Source: Lactovum sp047974165
GTDB lineage: Bacteria; Bacillota; Bacilli; Lactobacillales; Streptococcaceae
NCBI GenBank assembly: GCA_047974165.1
Contig: JBKECB010000049.1
Span: 1-31,035, forward strand
Direction of reading: 5' to 3'
Length of the DNA: 31,035 bases
A program made the translations under genes and the position numbers. Shown here piece after piece: positions 23,663-30,823 of this stretch (position 1 is its first letter; each line of letters starts with the position of its first letter). The notes under the pieces were generated by a model. That model searched no databases, was not told where the DNA came from, and saw nothing but the letters and a program-made list of their open reading frames with translations.

Positions 23663-25552
23663 ATGATTGTATTGCAAGGAAATAAACTTTCTCGTTCTTT
23701 TGCAGGAGAAGTTTTATTTGAAAATATTAGTTTGAATATTCAAGAGCGTTCAAGAATTGCCCTTGTAGGAAAAAATGGCTCAGGAAAGTCAACGTTACTT
23801 AAAATAATTGTAGCTGAAGAAGAAGCAACTACTGGAAATATCTCTAAAATAAAAGATTTGAGCATTGGCTATTTAGCACAACATACAGGCCTTGATTCAA
23901 ACCTAACTGTTTTTAAAGAATTAGAAACAGTCTTTTCTCATTTAATAATACAAGAGCTAGAGTTAAGAAAAATGGAAGAGAAGATGGCTATTTTGTCAGC
24001 TAAAGACTTGGCAAAATTAATGCAGAGTTATGATAGTCAGATGGAAGCTTTTAAAGAAAATTCTGGCTTTACTTATCTGGCTGAAATTAAGTCTATTTTA
24101 AATGCTTTTCAATTTCCTGAGATAATGTGGAATCAAGAGGTTACAAGTTTATCAGGAGGACAAAAAACACGTTTAGCTTTGGCAAAAATGTTGCTACTGT
24201 CTCCTGATTTATTGGTCTTAGATGAGCCAACGAATCATTTAGATATTGAAACTTTAGCTTGGTTAGAAAATTATTTGCAGTCCTATAAAGGAGCATTATT
24301 AATAGTATCTCATGATCGTTATTTTTTAGATCATGTGGTGAAGGAAGTTTATGAATTATCTAGAGGTCAAATGAAGCACTATTCTGGAAATTATTCATAT
24401 TATCTTGAAAAAAAAGAACAAGATTTAATTACAGAAGAAAATGAATATAATAAACAGCAAAAAGAGATTGCAAATTTAGAAGAATTTGTAGCTAAAAATC
24501 TTGTCAGAGCTTCAACAACAAAGCGAGCACAATCAAGACGTAAGCAACTTGAAAAAATGGAAAGATTGGCTGCACCTGTCAAGTCATCAAAGAGAGTCAA
24601 TCTTACCTTTTCTTCTGAGCATAGCTCTGGAAATGAAGTATTAAATATTCGAGATCTTTCTATTGGTTATGACTCGATATTATCAAAAAATATTAATTTA
24701 AATCTTAGAAAATTTGAGTCTATTGCAATTGTAGGTGCAAATGGAATTGGAAAGTCAACTTTTCTAAAATCACTTATTGGAAAGATTCCATATATAGCAG
24801 GTGAGGTAAAAATTGGAGCAAATGTGAGTTTGGGTTATTATGATCAGGAGCAAAAAGGTATTACTCAGTCAAATACTGTCTTAGAAGAACTCTGGTCAGA
24901 TTACCGAATGAAAAATGAAGTTGACATTCGAAATGTTTTAGGCTCTTTTCTTTTTAGTGGAGAAGATGTAAAAAAAACAGTGGGAATGCTTTCAGGTGGT
25001 GAAAAGGCAAGGCTTCTTTTAGCGAAGCTTTCCATGCAACATGATAATTTTTTAGTTTTAGATGAGCCAACGAATCACCTAGATATTGAAAGTCGTGAAG
25101 TTTTAGAGCAGGCATTAATAGAATACGATGGTAGTCTTCTTTTTGTGAGTCATGACAGATATTTTATTAATCGAGTGGCCAGTCAAATTTTTGAAATTTC
25201 AGAAGAAGGAGCGAAACTTTATCCAGGAGATTATGATTATTATCTCGAAAAAAAATCATTAGAAGCTATGAGTTTAAATGAAACTGAAAAAATGGTTAAA
25301 TTAGAAAAAAATGATGATCGTCAAGAGCAAAAAAATAAGGAAAGAAGTCAAAGAAAACGAGAACGAGAGCTTGCTGAATTAGAGCAAAATATTTCTGGAA
25401 TAGAGATGAAAATTTCTTGTATCCAAGAAAAGATGGTAGATTTATCCTCTGATTTTATAAAATTAAATGAACTTCAAAAGGAAATTGATGGGCTTATGGC
25501 TGAGAGAGATAAAAATGAAGAACGTTGGCTAGAACTTTTAGAAGAGGAATAG
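23663..25552 (+). CDS. ABC-F family ATPase (YdiF/Uup-like ribosome-associated factor)
   Basis: This 629-residue protein has two ABC domains in tandem and no membrane segment. Walker A is GKNGSGKST (36-44) and GANGIGKST (from 358). Both halves have an LSGG signature (LSGGQKTRLALAK, LSGGEKARLLLAK) and the ABC-F hallmark LDEPTNHLDIE. A charged linker between them (about 240-310) is the interdomain arm that reaches the ribosomal P or E site, and the C-terminus is a coiled coil of about 100 residues as in Uup and YdiF. ABC-F proteins resolve stalled ribosomes; a few give antibiotic resistance, but nothing here points to that. The N-terminus closely resembles B. subtilis YdiF as I remember it. An AAGGA ribosome site overlaps the end of the VOC gene. 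Confidence 0.93.
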   Translation: MIVLQGNKLSRSFAGEVLFENISLNIQERSRIALVGKNGSGKSTLLKIIVAEEEATTGNISKIKDLSIGYLAQHTGLDSNLTVFKELETVFSHLIIQELELRKMEEKMAILSAKDLAKLMQSYDSQMEAFKENSGFTYLAEIKSILNAFQFPEIMWNQEVTSLSGGQKTRLALAKMLLLSPDLLVLDEPTNHLDIETLAWLENYLQSYKGALLIVSHDRYFLDHVVKEVYELSRGQMKHYSGNYSYYLEKKEQDLITEENEYNKQQKEIANLEEFVAKNLVRASTTKRAQSRRKQLEKMERLAAPVKSSKRVNLTFSSEHSSGNEVLNIRDLSIGYDSILSKNINLNLRKFESIAIVGANGIGKSTFLKSLIGKIPYIAGEVKIGANVSLGYYDQEQKGITQSNTVLEELWSDYRMKNEVDIRNVLGSFLFSGEDVKKTVGMLSGGEKARLLLAKLSMQHDNFLVLDEPTNHLDIESREVLEQALIEYDGSLLFVSHDRYFINRVASQIFEISEEGAKLYPGDYDYYLEKKSLEAMSLNETEKMVKLEKNDDRQEQKNKERSQRKRERELAELEQNISGIEMKISCIQEKMVDLSSDFIKLNELQKEIDGLMAERDKNEERWLELLEEE

Positions 25553-25576
25553 TATAAAAGAAAACTAGAAGTTAAT

Positions 25577-25608
25577 AAAAAGAAGAAGAGAAATTTTTTC
25601 TTCTTTTT
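25577..25608 (+). terminator. terminator of the VOC/ABC-F operon
   Basis: An 11-bp stem (AAAAAGAAGAA with TTCTTCTTTTT) has a 10-nt loop and a T run. The T run is followed within 3 bp by the extended -10 of dnaD. Confidence 0.75.
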
Positions 25609-25610
25609 TA

Positions 25611-25619
25611 TGTTAAAAT
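25611..25619 (+). promoter_or_regulatory. extended -10 of dnaD, predicting a leaderless transcript
   Basis: TG-T-TAAAAT (hexamer 25614-25619) ends 6 nt before the ATG at 25626. The -35 region lies inside the preceding terminator and is weak. No Shine-Dalgarno sequence is seen. Confidence 0.6.
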
Positions 25620-25625
25620 ATGGAT

Positions 25626-26297
25626 ATGACATATTATAAAGAATTTATAAGTGGTTATTTAGTATTGCCAAAAGAGATACTAAATAAGTTTGACTCTCTC
25701 TTTCGTTCAGCAGATGATTTCCTAGTCTGGCTTTATTTTTTTAATGATAAAGAAGTTGCTCCTAGCTTGATTGCACAACAAATGGGAAAGTCTTTGCAGG
25801 AAATTAATAAGAGTATTCAAAGAATGCAGGCAGATAATCTTTTGAAGATTACTTTACTTGAAATTAATGGTCAGACTGAAATGATGGTTGATATTAGTTC
25901 AACCTTTAAAATGTTAGATGAGCTTAATCAAGTAAATCAAGAAAAAAAAGAGGATAACTCTTTACAAAAATTAGCAAAAAGTTTTGAAGCTGAAATGGGA
26001 ATGATTTCTCCAATTCAAATAGAGGAGATAAAAAATTGGTTAGAGATTGATCAATATAGCTCAGACTTAATTTTCTTAGCTTTAAAAGAAGCGTCTTTAA
26101 ATAAAAAACTTTCATTTAAGTATATCCAAGCAATTTTAAAGAACTGGAAAAGTGAAGGAATTTTAACTAAAGCAGCTGTAGAAGAAAAGAAAAAAGAACG
26201 AGAACTTTCATATCAGCTGAAAAATAATAATGATGATGTATATTCAACATCAAATGAGAGATCTTTTACAATTCCTATTGAAGGTCCTTGGAGTTGA
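25626..26297 (+). CDS. dnaD: replication initiation/restart protein DnaD
   Basis: This 223-residue protein acts with DnaB and DnaI in loading the replicative helicase in Firmicutes. The N-terminal winged-helix domain covers about 1-95. The C-terminal DnaD domain (about 115-190) includes the family motif in FKYIQAILKNWKSEGI. The tail is charged and presumably binds DNA. Two ATG codons are near the start; the second (25626) is preferred because it is exactly at the predicted transcript start, while the first (25620) touches the -10 hexamer. It is first in the dnaD-nth-trmK-NIF3 unit, with 1 bp between it and nth. Confidence 0.93.
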   Translation: MTYYKEFISGYLVLPKEILNKFDSLFRSADDFLVWLYFFNDKEVAPSLIAQQMGKSLQEINKSIQRMQADNLLKITLLEINGQTEMMVDISSTFKMLDELNQVNQEKKEDNSLQKLAKSFEAEMGMISPIQIEEIKNWLEIDQYSSDLIFLALKEASLNKKLSFKYIQAILKNWKSEGILTKAAVEEKKKERELSYQLKNNNDDVYSTSNERSFTIPIEGPWS

Positions 26298-26298
26298 T

Positions 26299-26949
26299 AT
26301 GGAAAAAGAAAAGTTTTTAGAAAATTTAGAGATTATCAAAGAGATGTTTCCCGAAGCTCATGGAGAACTCAATTGGGAGACAGCTTTTCAGTTATTAATT
26401 GCGACAATTTTATCTGCTCAATCAACAGATAAGGGAGTAAATAAAGCAACTCCCGCTCTTTTTGCAAGATATCCCGATGCTAAAAGTCTTGCAGTGGCAG
26501 ATTTGTTAGAAGTTGAGAGCTATATTTCTAGTATTGGACTTTATCATACAAAGGCAAAAAATATTATAAAGACCTCTAAAATGCTTCTAGACTGGGGATA
26601 TGAGGAAGGATTACCTCAAGATAAAAAGCAGATGCAAGAGTTAGCAGGAGTAGGTAGAAAAACAGCAAATGTTGTTTTAGGAGAGATTTATGGAATTCCT
26701 GGAATTGCAGTAGATACGCATGTTGAGCGTGTATCAAAGCGTCTTGGGATTGTTAAAGAAAGAGCAAAAACAACAGATGTAGAAAAAAAATTAATGGAAT
26801 TTATTCCTAAAGAAGACTGGATTAAGAGTCATCATCATTTAATATTTTTTGGGCGTTATCACTGTACAGCTAAAAATCCTAAGTGTGAAATATGTCCAAT
26901 TTATGAAAGTTGCCAGTTCGCTCAAAAGAAAAGAGAAGAAAATGAATAA
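26299..26949 (+). CDS. nth: endonuclease III
   Basis: This 216-residue DNA glycosylase/AP lyase removes oxidised pyrimidines in base excision repair. The helix-hairpin-helix is LAGVGRKTANVVLG with catalytic K121, and the catalytic aspartate is D139 in VDTHVERV. The four iron-sulfur cysteines follow the exact spacing C-x6-C-x2-C-x5-C near the C-terminus. The open frame extends upstream into dnaD, but the ATG at 26299 has a GGAG 5 bp before it and gives the normal length. Pairing of dnaD with nth is conserved in Firmicutes. The last 8 nt overlap trmK. Confidence 0.97.
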   Translation: MEKEKFLENLEIIKEMFPEAHGELNWETAFQLLIATILSAQSTDKGVNKATPALFARYPDAKSLAVADLLEVESYISSIGLYHTKAKNIIKTSKMLLDWGYEEGLPQDKKQMQELAGVGRKTANVVLGEIYGIPGIAVDTHVERVSKRLGIVKERAKTTDVEKKLMEFIPKEDWIKSHHHLIFFGRYHCTAKNPKCEICPIYESCQFAQKKREENE

Positions 26950-27610
26950 ATTAGGGTTACGTTTACAAACCTTAGCAGATCTTGTTCCTCAAAGTAGTCG
27001 TCTTGCAGATATTGGCTCTGACCATGCAAAAATCCCCATTTATCTTGTTGAAAAATCTAGAGTGAATTATGTGCTTGCAGGTGAAGTAGCTAAAGGTCCA
27101 TTTAATATTGCAAAAGAGCAAAGTCAAGATTATCCAGAAATTCAAGTGAGATTAGCTGATGGACTTGATGCGATTTATGAAGAGGATAAAATAGAGACGA
27201 TTTTAATTGCAGGTATGGGTGGTCGTTTAATTACAGAGATTTTAGAAAAAGGAAAAGAAAAGCTGACTTCGGTTTCCTATCTTATTTTACAGGCAAATAA
27301 TGAAGAAGCTAATTTACGTTACTGGTTACAGGAAAATAATTTTCAAATAAAAAAGGAGTTTATTTTAGAAGAAAAAAAGAAGATTTATGAGATTGTATTT
27401 GCCCAAAAAGGTAAGATGAATTTAACAGACAAAGAGTTAAAATATGGTCTTTTTTTAGAAAAATCAGAAGTTTTTAAGAAAAAATGGCAGTTTCGTTTAT
27501 CTGAAATTAAAAAAATATTGAATCTTTTGCCCGATTCAGAATTTCTTGAAAAAGAAAAATTAAAGCTTGAAAAACAAGAGATTGAGGATTTGTTGAATGA
27601 AAATAATTGA
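26942..27610 (+). CDS. trmK: tRNA (adenine-22-N1)-methyltransferase TrmK
   Basis: This 222-residue class I methyltransferase makes m1A22 in tRNA. The SAM-binding motif is RLADIGSDHAKIPIYL near residues 20-35, followed by AGMGGRLI and the catalytic-region LILQANN, both typical of TrmK (YqfN). The C-terminal 70 residues form the helical coiled-coil domain of the family. The ATG at 26942 lies inside the end of nth; the ribosome site is only a GA-rich stretch, so coupling to nth is likely. It overlaps the next gene by 14 nt, the usual trmK-NIF3 arrangement in Firmicutes. Confidence 0.94.
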   Translation: MNKLGLRLQTLADLVPQSSRLADIGSDHAKIPIYLVEKSRVNYVLAGEVAKGPFNIAKEQSQDYPEIQVRLADGLDAIYEEDKIETILIAGMGGRLITEILEKGKEKLTSVSYLILQANNEEANLRYWLQENNFQIKKEFILEEKKKIYEIVFAQKGKMNLTDKELKYGLFLEKSEVFKKKWQFRLSEIKKILNLLPDSEFLEKEKLKLEKQEIEDLLNENN

Positions 27611-28367
27611 GTTTATAGAAAAGTATGAAAAATTTTGTCCTAAGGAATTAGCAGAAGAAGGTGATCCAGTTGGTTTGCAGATTGGAAGTTCAGATAAGGA
27701 AGTAAAAAAAATCTTAGTCACTTTAGATATCCGTGAGCAGACTGTAGCGGAGGCAATTGAAAAAGGAGTTGATTTAATTATTGCAAAGCATCCAATCATT
27801 TTCCATTCACTTTCAAAGTTAACAGATCAAGACAGTCAAGAAAAACTGGTCCTTGACTTGGTAAAGGCAGATATTTCAGTTTATATTAGTCATACGAATA
27901 TTGATATTTTAGAAAAAGGTTTAAATCATTACTTTGCAGAATTATTAGAAATGACAGAAATTGAGAGTTTGATGCCTTCAGGTTTAGGAAAGGTAGGGAA
28001 AGTAGAAGAACAGTCTTTGACTCAGTTTATTAAAAAAGTAAAGTCTGTTTTTCACTTAGAACATTTACGTCTTGTGACTTATAACCATGATTTGACACGA
28101 AAGATAGATAAAGTAGCTATTTGTGGAGGGTCAGCGGGAAAGTTTTGGCCTGAAGCACTAAAAAAAGAAGCGGATATTTATATTACGGCTGATATTTATT
28201 ATCATGTTGGCCTGGATATTTGTTCAACAGATTTAATAGTTTTAGATATAGGTCACTATATGGAACATTTATTCATTCCTTTTGTGACAGAAAAAATAAG
28301 AATTTTCAGAAAAGATATAGAAATTTTAGAAAGTTCAGAAAATACTAACCCTTTTTATGATATTTAA
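27597..28367 (+). CDS. NIF3/YqfO family dinuclear metal-binding protein
   Basis: This 256-residue protein belongs to the NIF3 (GTP cyclohydrolase 1 type 2-like) family. Metal-binding motifs are IAKHPIIFH near residue 65, ISHTNID near residue 100 and the C-terminal GHYMEHLFIPF. It is the short form, without the PII/CutA-like insertion found in the B. subtilis protein of about 370 residues. The true biochemical role of the family is unsettled. A GAGGA ribosome site lies inside the end of trmK, and the ATG overlaps trmK by 14 nt. It ends the dnaD unit. Confidence 0.93.
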   Translation: MKIIEFIEKYEKFCPKELAEEGDPVGLQIGSSDKEVKKILVTLDIREQTVAEAIEKGVDLIIAKHPIIFHSLSKLTDQDSQEKLVLDLVKADISVYISHTNIDILEKGLNHYFAELLEMTEIESLMPSGLGKVGKVEEQSLTQFIKKVKSVFHLEHLRLVTYNHDLTRKIDKVAICGGSAGKFWPEALKKEADIYITADIYYHVGLDICSTDLIVLDIGHYMEHLFIPFVTEKIRIFRKDIEILESSENTNPFYDI

Positions 28368-28376
28368 CAAATAATT

Positions 28377-28385
28377 TGATACAAT
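28377..28385 (+). promoter_or_regulatory. extended -10 of the 80-residue orphan gene
   Basis: TG-A-TACAAT (hexamer 28380-28385) has ATGATA 17 bp upstream as a fair -35. A leader of about 22 nt contains the AGAGGAG ribosome site. Confidence 0.55.
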
Positions 28386-28413
28386 AGTTAAAGAAGCTTT
28401 GAGAGGAGAAAAA

Positions 28414-28656
28414 ATGAAAACAACAAAAGCAACTGAAGAAATTTATAAAGCTAAAGTTCATTTATTAAAAGCTAAAAAAGTTATGAGTCGTTATGTTTTT
28501 GAATATCAGCCAAATTCTTTTAAGAAAATTAATAAGTTAATTGAAGAATTAGATAATTTTTCTATAGAAGTAAATGCAGATAGTAAAGATGTGCAAGGGA
28601 TGAGTGATCCTGGTCTTTTGTCAGCTGAACAGATTTCGAGACAAAAATACAAATAA
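28414..28656 (+). CDS. hypothetical 80-residue protein
   Basis: I do not recognise this protein. It is soluble, basic in the first half (TEEIYKAKVHLLKAKKVMSR) and more acidic in the second, probably helical in residues 1-55 with a flexible tail (VQGMSDPGLLSAEQ). No cysteines, membrane segment or known motif is seen. The ATG at 28414 has AGGAG 5 bp upstream; a TTG at 28399 in the same frame is less likely because the ribosome site lies behind it. The gene has its own promoter and a strong terminator that includes its last codons, so it looks real. Confidence 0.7.
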   Translation: MKTTKATEEIYKAKVHLLKAKKVMSRYVFEYQPNSFKKINKLIEELDNFSIEVNADSKDVQGMSDPGLLSAEQISRQKYK

Positions 28657-28685
28657 AAAAGAGTACTGCTCTTTTTTATTTGTAT
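28646..28685 (+). terminator. shared bidirectional terminator containing both stop codons
   Basis: Two perfect inverted arms of about 17 bp (ATACAAATAAAAAAGAG and its complement) have a 5-nt loop. The arms contain the last codons and stop codons of the orphan gene on the plus strand and of the HAD gene on the minus strand. It can terminate both directions. Confidence 0.92.
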
Positions 28686-29491
28686 TCATTTAAAGCCCAT
28701 TGATTAATTGCCCAAGCAACTCCAGACTCATCATTTGATTTTGTAATGTACTTGGCAATTTTTTTAAGATCTTTATCTCCATTTTCCATAACAACAGGAT
28801 GACCTACAACTTCCAACATTGCACGATCATTTTCAGCATCACCAATAGCCATTAGTTCATCGATATCTAAGAAGAGTTTTTTTGCTAAGTGTAAGATGGC
28901 ATTTCCTTTGCTAACATTTTTGTTAACGAATTCTAAGAAATAAGGTGAAGATTTAATCATATTGAAATTTTCAAAAAGTTCAAATGGGAGATAGGCAATT
29001 CCTTCATCTAAAATTTCAGCTTTATCAACCATCATGACCTTAATAATCTCTAATTGTTGAATTTCTTCAGCAGTTCGATAGCGTAGGGGCATGTTAACTT
29101 CAATAGATTCAAAGACACTATAATAACCAATGTCACGATTAGTAGTATACATGGCATCACGAGTAGAAGCATGGATATGTAGATTGGCTTTACGAGCGGC
29201 ATTATCAATGTCTAAAAATTCATCAGAACTAATGCCTTGACTAAAAAATTCTTCTCCTGTATCAGCATGTTGGATAAGACCACCATTATAAGTAATAACA
29301 AAATCACCATGCTGACGCAAGTTAAGCTCATCTAAAATCCATTGAACTCCTGGTAAAGGGCGTCCTGTACAGATAACGATTTTTATCCCGGCTGCTTTTG
29401 CTTTTGCAATAGCCTCTCTAACCTCGCTTGTAATTTTTCTTTCAGAGTTTAGAGTTGTTCCATCTAAATCAAGAGCAATGAGTTTTATCAT
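28676..29491 (-). CDS. Cof-type HAD-IIB phosphatase
   Basis: This 271-residue protein is a HAD-superfamily sugar-phosphate or nucleotide phosphatase of the Cof/YidA type. Motif I is DLDGTTL with nucleophile D8 and acid/base D10, motif II is ICTGRPL, and motif IV is GDAENDRAML near the C-terminus; the C2B cap lies between. The natural substrate cannot be told. An AAAGGA ribosome site lies 8 bp from the ATG. It is second in a minus-strand pair with the HD gene, 20 bp apart, with no terminator between. Confidence 0.95.
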   Translation of the reverse strand: MIKLIALDLDGTTLNSERKITSEVREAIAKAKAAGIKIVICTGRPLPGVQWILDELNLRQHGDFVITYNGGLIQHADTGEEFFSQGISSDEFLDIDNAARKANLHIHASTRDAMYTTNRDIGYYSVFESIEVNMPLRYRTAEEIQQLEIIKVMMVDKAEILDEGIAYLPFELFENFNMIKSSPYFLEFVNKNVSKGNAILHLAKKLFLDIDELMAIGDAENDRAMLEVVGHPVVMENGDKDLKKIAKYITKSNDESGVAWAINQWALNEYK

Positions 29492-29511
29492 AATAAAATC
29501 CTTTCGTCGTA

Positions 29512-30786
29512 TTATTTAATTTTGTCATTTGTAAGATAATTTGTAAAATCTGGATTTTCAAACATTTTTTTAGGGAAGTAAAAACGGCTGTCTCCATACT
29601 GAATTCCTGTTAAACTAGAAACAAGTGGTGAAAGTTTTGAGATTTCCTCTAAGCTTCCATCTTTATTTAAAATCTTAATAGAAAGTTTTGATGAACTATT
29701 TTTTACTTTAGAATCTTCATAAGGTAGGTCGTAATTTTTATGAATTTCAGTATAAAAATCAGGGTCATAACCTTCATCAGCAATAATTTTTTTGAGTAGT
29801 AAGATTTTATCTTGTGTTTCCTCAGTAAATTTAACAGACTTTAGAGCTTTACGATTAATGTAATCTCTAGAGAGCTGAGAAAGGATTTTGTCTTGACTTT
29901 CTATCCAATTTTGAAAATAAGTATTCATGACGCCATCGTCAAGTTTTAAGTAATCCTCTAGACTAAAGTTTTTTTCAAAAAATGGCAGTAAGTAAGGAGA
30001 ATTTTTCTCAAAATAGTCTTTCTCCTTAGAGAATAAAAATTTTGCCCGCTTTAAAATGAGAGAAAGTAGTACTTCCATAGACCGGCTGGCTGGATGGAAA
30101 TAAACTTGTATGTACATTTGATAACGGCTGACAATATAATCCTCAACAGCATGCATGGCATTGATAGGAAAAACAATTTCTTGATCAAAAGGCTGAATAG
30201 AATGTAAGATTCTCTTAAGATCAAAATTTCCATAAACTGCTCCAGTATAGTAAGCATCACGTAAAAGGTAATCCATACGATCTGCATCAATCTGACTTGA
30301 GATGAGTTGAATCACTTGTTGATTGGGATAAGTATGGCTAATGATACTGGCAACCTTTTCAGGGAAGTCTTCTGAGACTTGGCGAAGTACTGCGTTGACT
30401 TCGGTAGTTTTTGAACAAATAAGATTTTGAGTGATGCTCTCATGATCAGTATTAAATAAATGCTCAAAAGTATGTGAATAAGCTCCATGACCTAAATCGT
30501 GAAGAAGACCAGCACATTGTGTTAATAAATTTTCTTTAGAATCCCATTTTTCAGGGAAATTTTTACTGAAATGATCAGTGATAGATTTAGCAATCCAATA
30601 AACACCTAAAGAATGAGAAAATCGGTTGTGCTCTGCACCATGAAAAGTAAAAGAAGAGGTACCGAGCTGTTTGATACGTCGGAGGCGTTGAAACTCTCGA
30701 GTATTGATTAAGTCGTAGATGACCCGCTGCTCGATCTTAATATCATTATGAATGGGGTCACGAAATATTTTTTCAAAAGTGTCCAT
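29512..30786 (-). CDS. HD-domain phosphohydrolase (YwfO/EF1143-like)
   Basis: This 424-residue protein has an N-terminal HD domain with H58 (NRFSHSLGVYWIAKS) and H96-D97 (LLHDLGHGAYSHTFEH), followed by QIDADRMDYLLRDAYYTG, typical of dNTP triphosphohydrolase-like HD proteins. The family includes B. subtilis YwfO and the enterococcal dNTPase EF1143, so a role in nucleotide pools is plausible but not proven. The start has no Shine-Dalgarno sequence; a perfect TATAAT ends 6 nt before the ATG, so the mRNA is predicted to be leaderless. It is divergent from the YwiB-like gene with only 37 bp between the start codons. The HAD gene follows in the same unit. Confidence 0.92.
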   Translation of the reverse strand: MDTFEKIFRDPIHNDIKIEQRVIYDLINTREFQRLRRIKQLGTSSFTFHGAEHNRFSHSLGVYWIAKSITDHFSKNFPEKWDSKENLLTQCAGLLHDLGHGAYSHTFEHLFNTDHESITQNLICSKTTEVNAVLRQVSEDFPEKVASIISHTYPNQQVIQLISSQIDADRMDYLLRDAYYTGAVYGNFDLKRILHSIQPFDQEIVFPINAMHAVEDYIVSRYQMYIQVYFHPASRSMEVLLSLILKRAKFLFSKEKDYFEKNSPYLLPFFEKNFSLEDYLKLDDGVMNTYFQNWIESQDKILSQLSRDYINRKALKSVKFTEETQDKILLLKKIIADEGYDPDFYTEIHKNYDLPYEDSKVKNSSSKLSIKILNKDGSLEEISKLSPLVSSLTGIQYGDSRFYFPKKMFENPDFTNYLTNDKIK

Positions 30787-30792
30787 TCTTTA

Positions 30793-30798
30793 ATTATA
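30793..30798 (-). promoter_or_regulatory. -10 of the HD-HAD operon, predicting a leaderless transcript
   Basis: The minus strand reads TATAAT, then TAAAGA, then the ATG. The best -35 at a 17-bp spacer is a weak TTTTAT, which overlaps the -10 of the divergent gene. Confidence 0.6.
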
Positions 30799-30811
30799 GC
30801 TTAAAATAGTG

Positions 30812-30817
30812 TAAAAT
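30812..30817 (+). promoter_or_regulatory. -10 of the YwiB-like gene, predicting a leaderless transcript
   Basis: TAAAAT is directly preceded by TG and followed by AAAAGA and the GTG at 30824. The -35 is weak. It overlaps the -35 region of the divergent HD gene. Confidence 0.5.
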
Positions 30818-30823
30818 AAAAGA

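Noticed and set aside
23663..25552. ABC-F protein as an antibiotic-resistance determinant.
   Set aside because: Its C-terminal coiled coil and resemblance to YdiF/Uup point to a housekeeping translation factor, and there is no leader peptide or mobile context.
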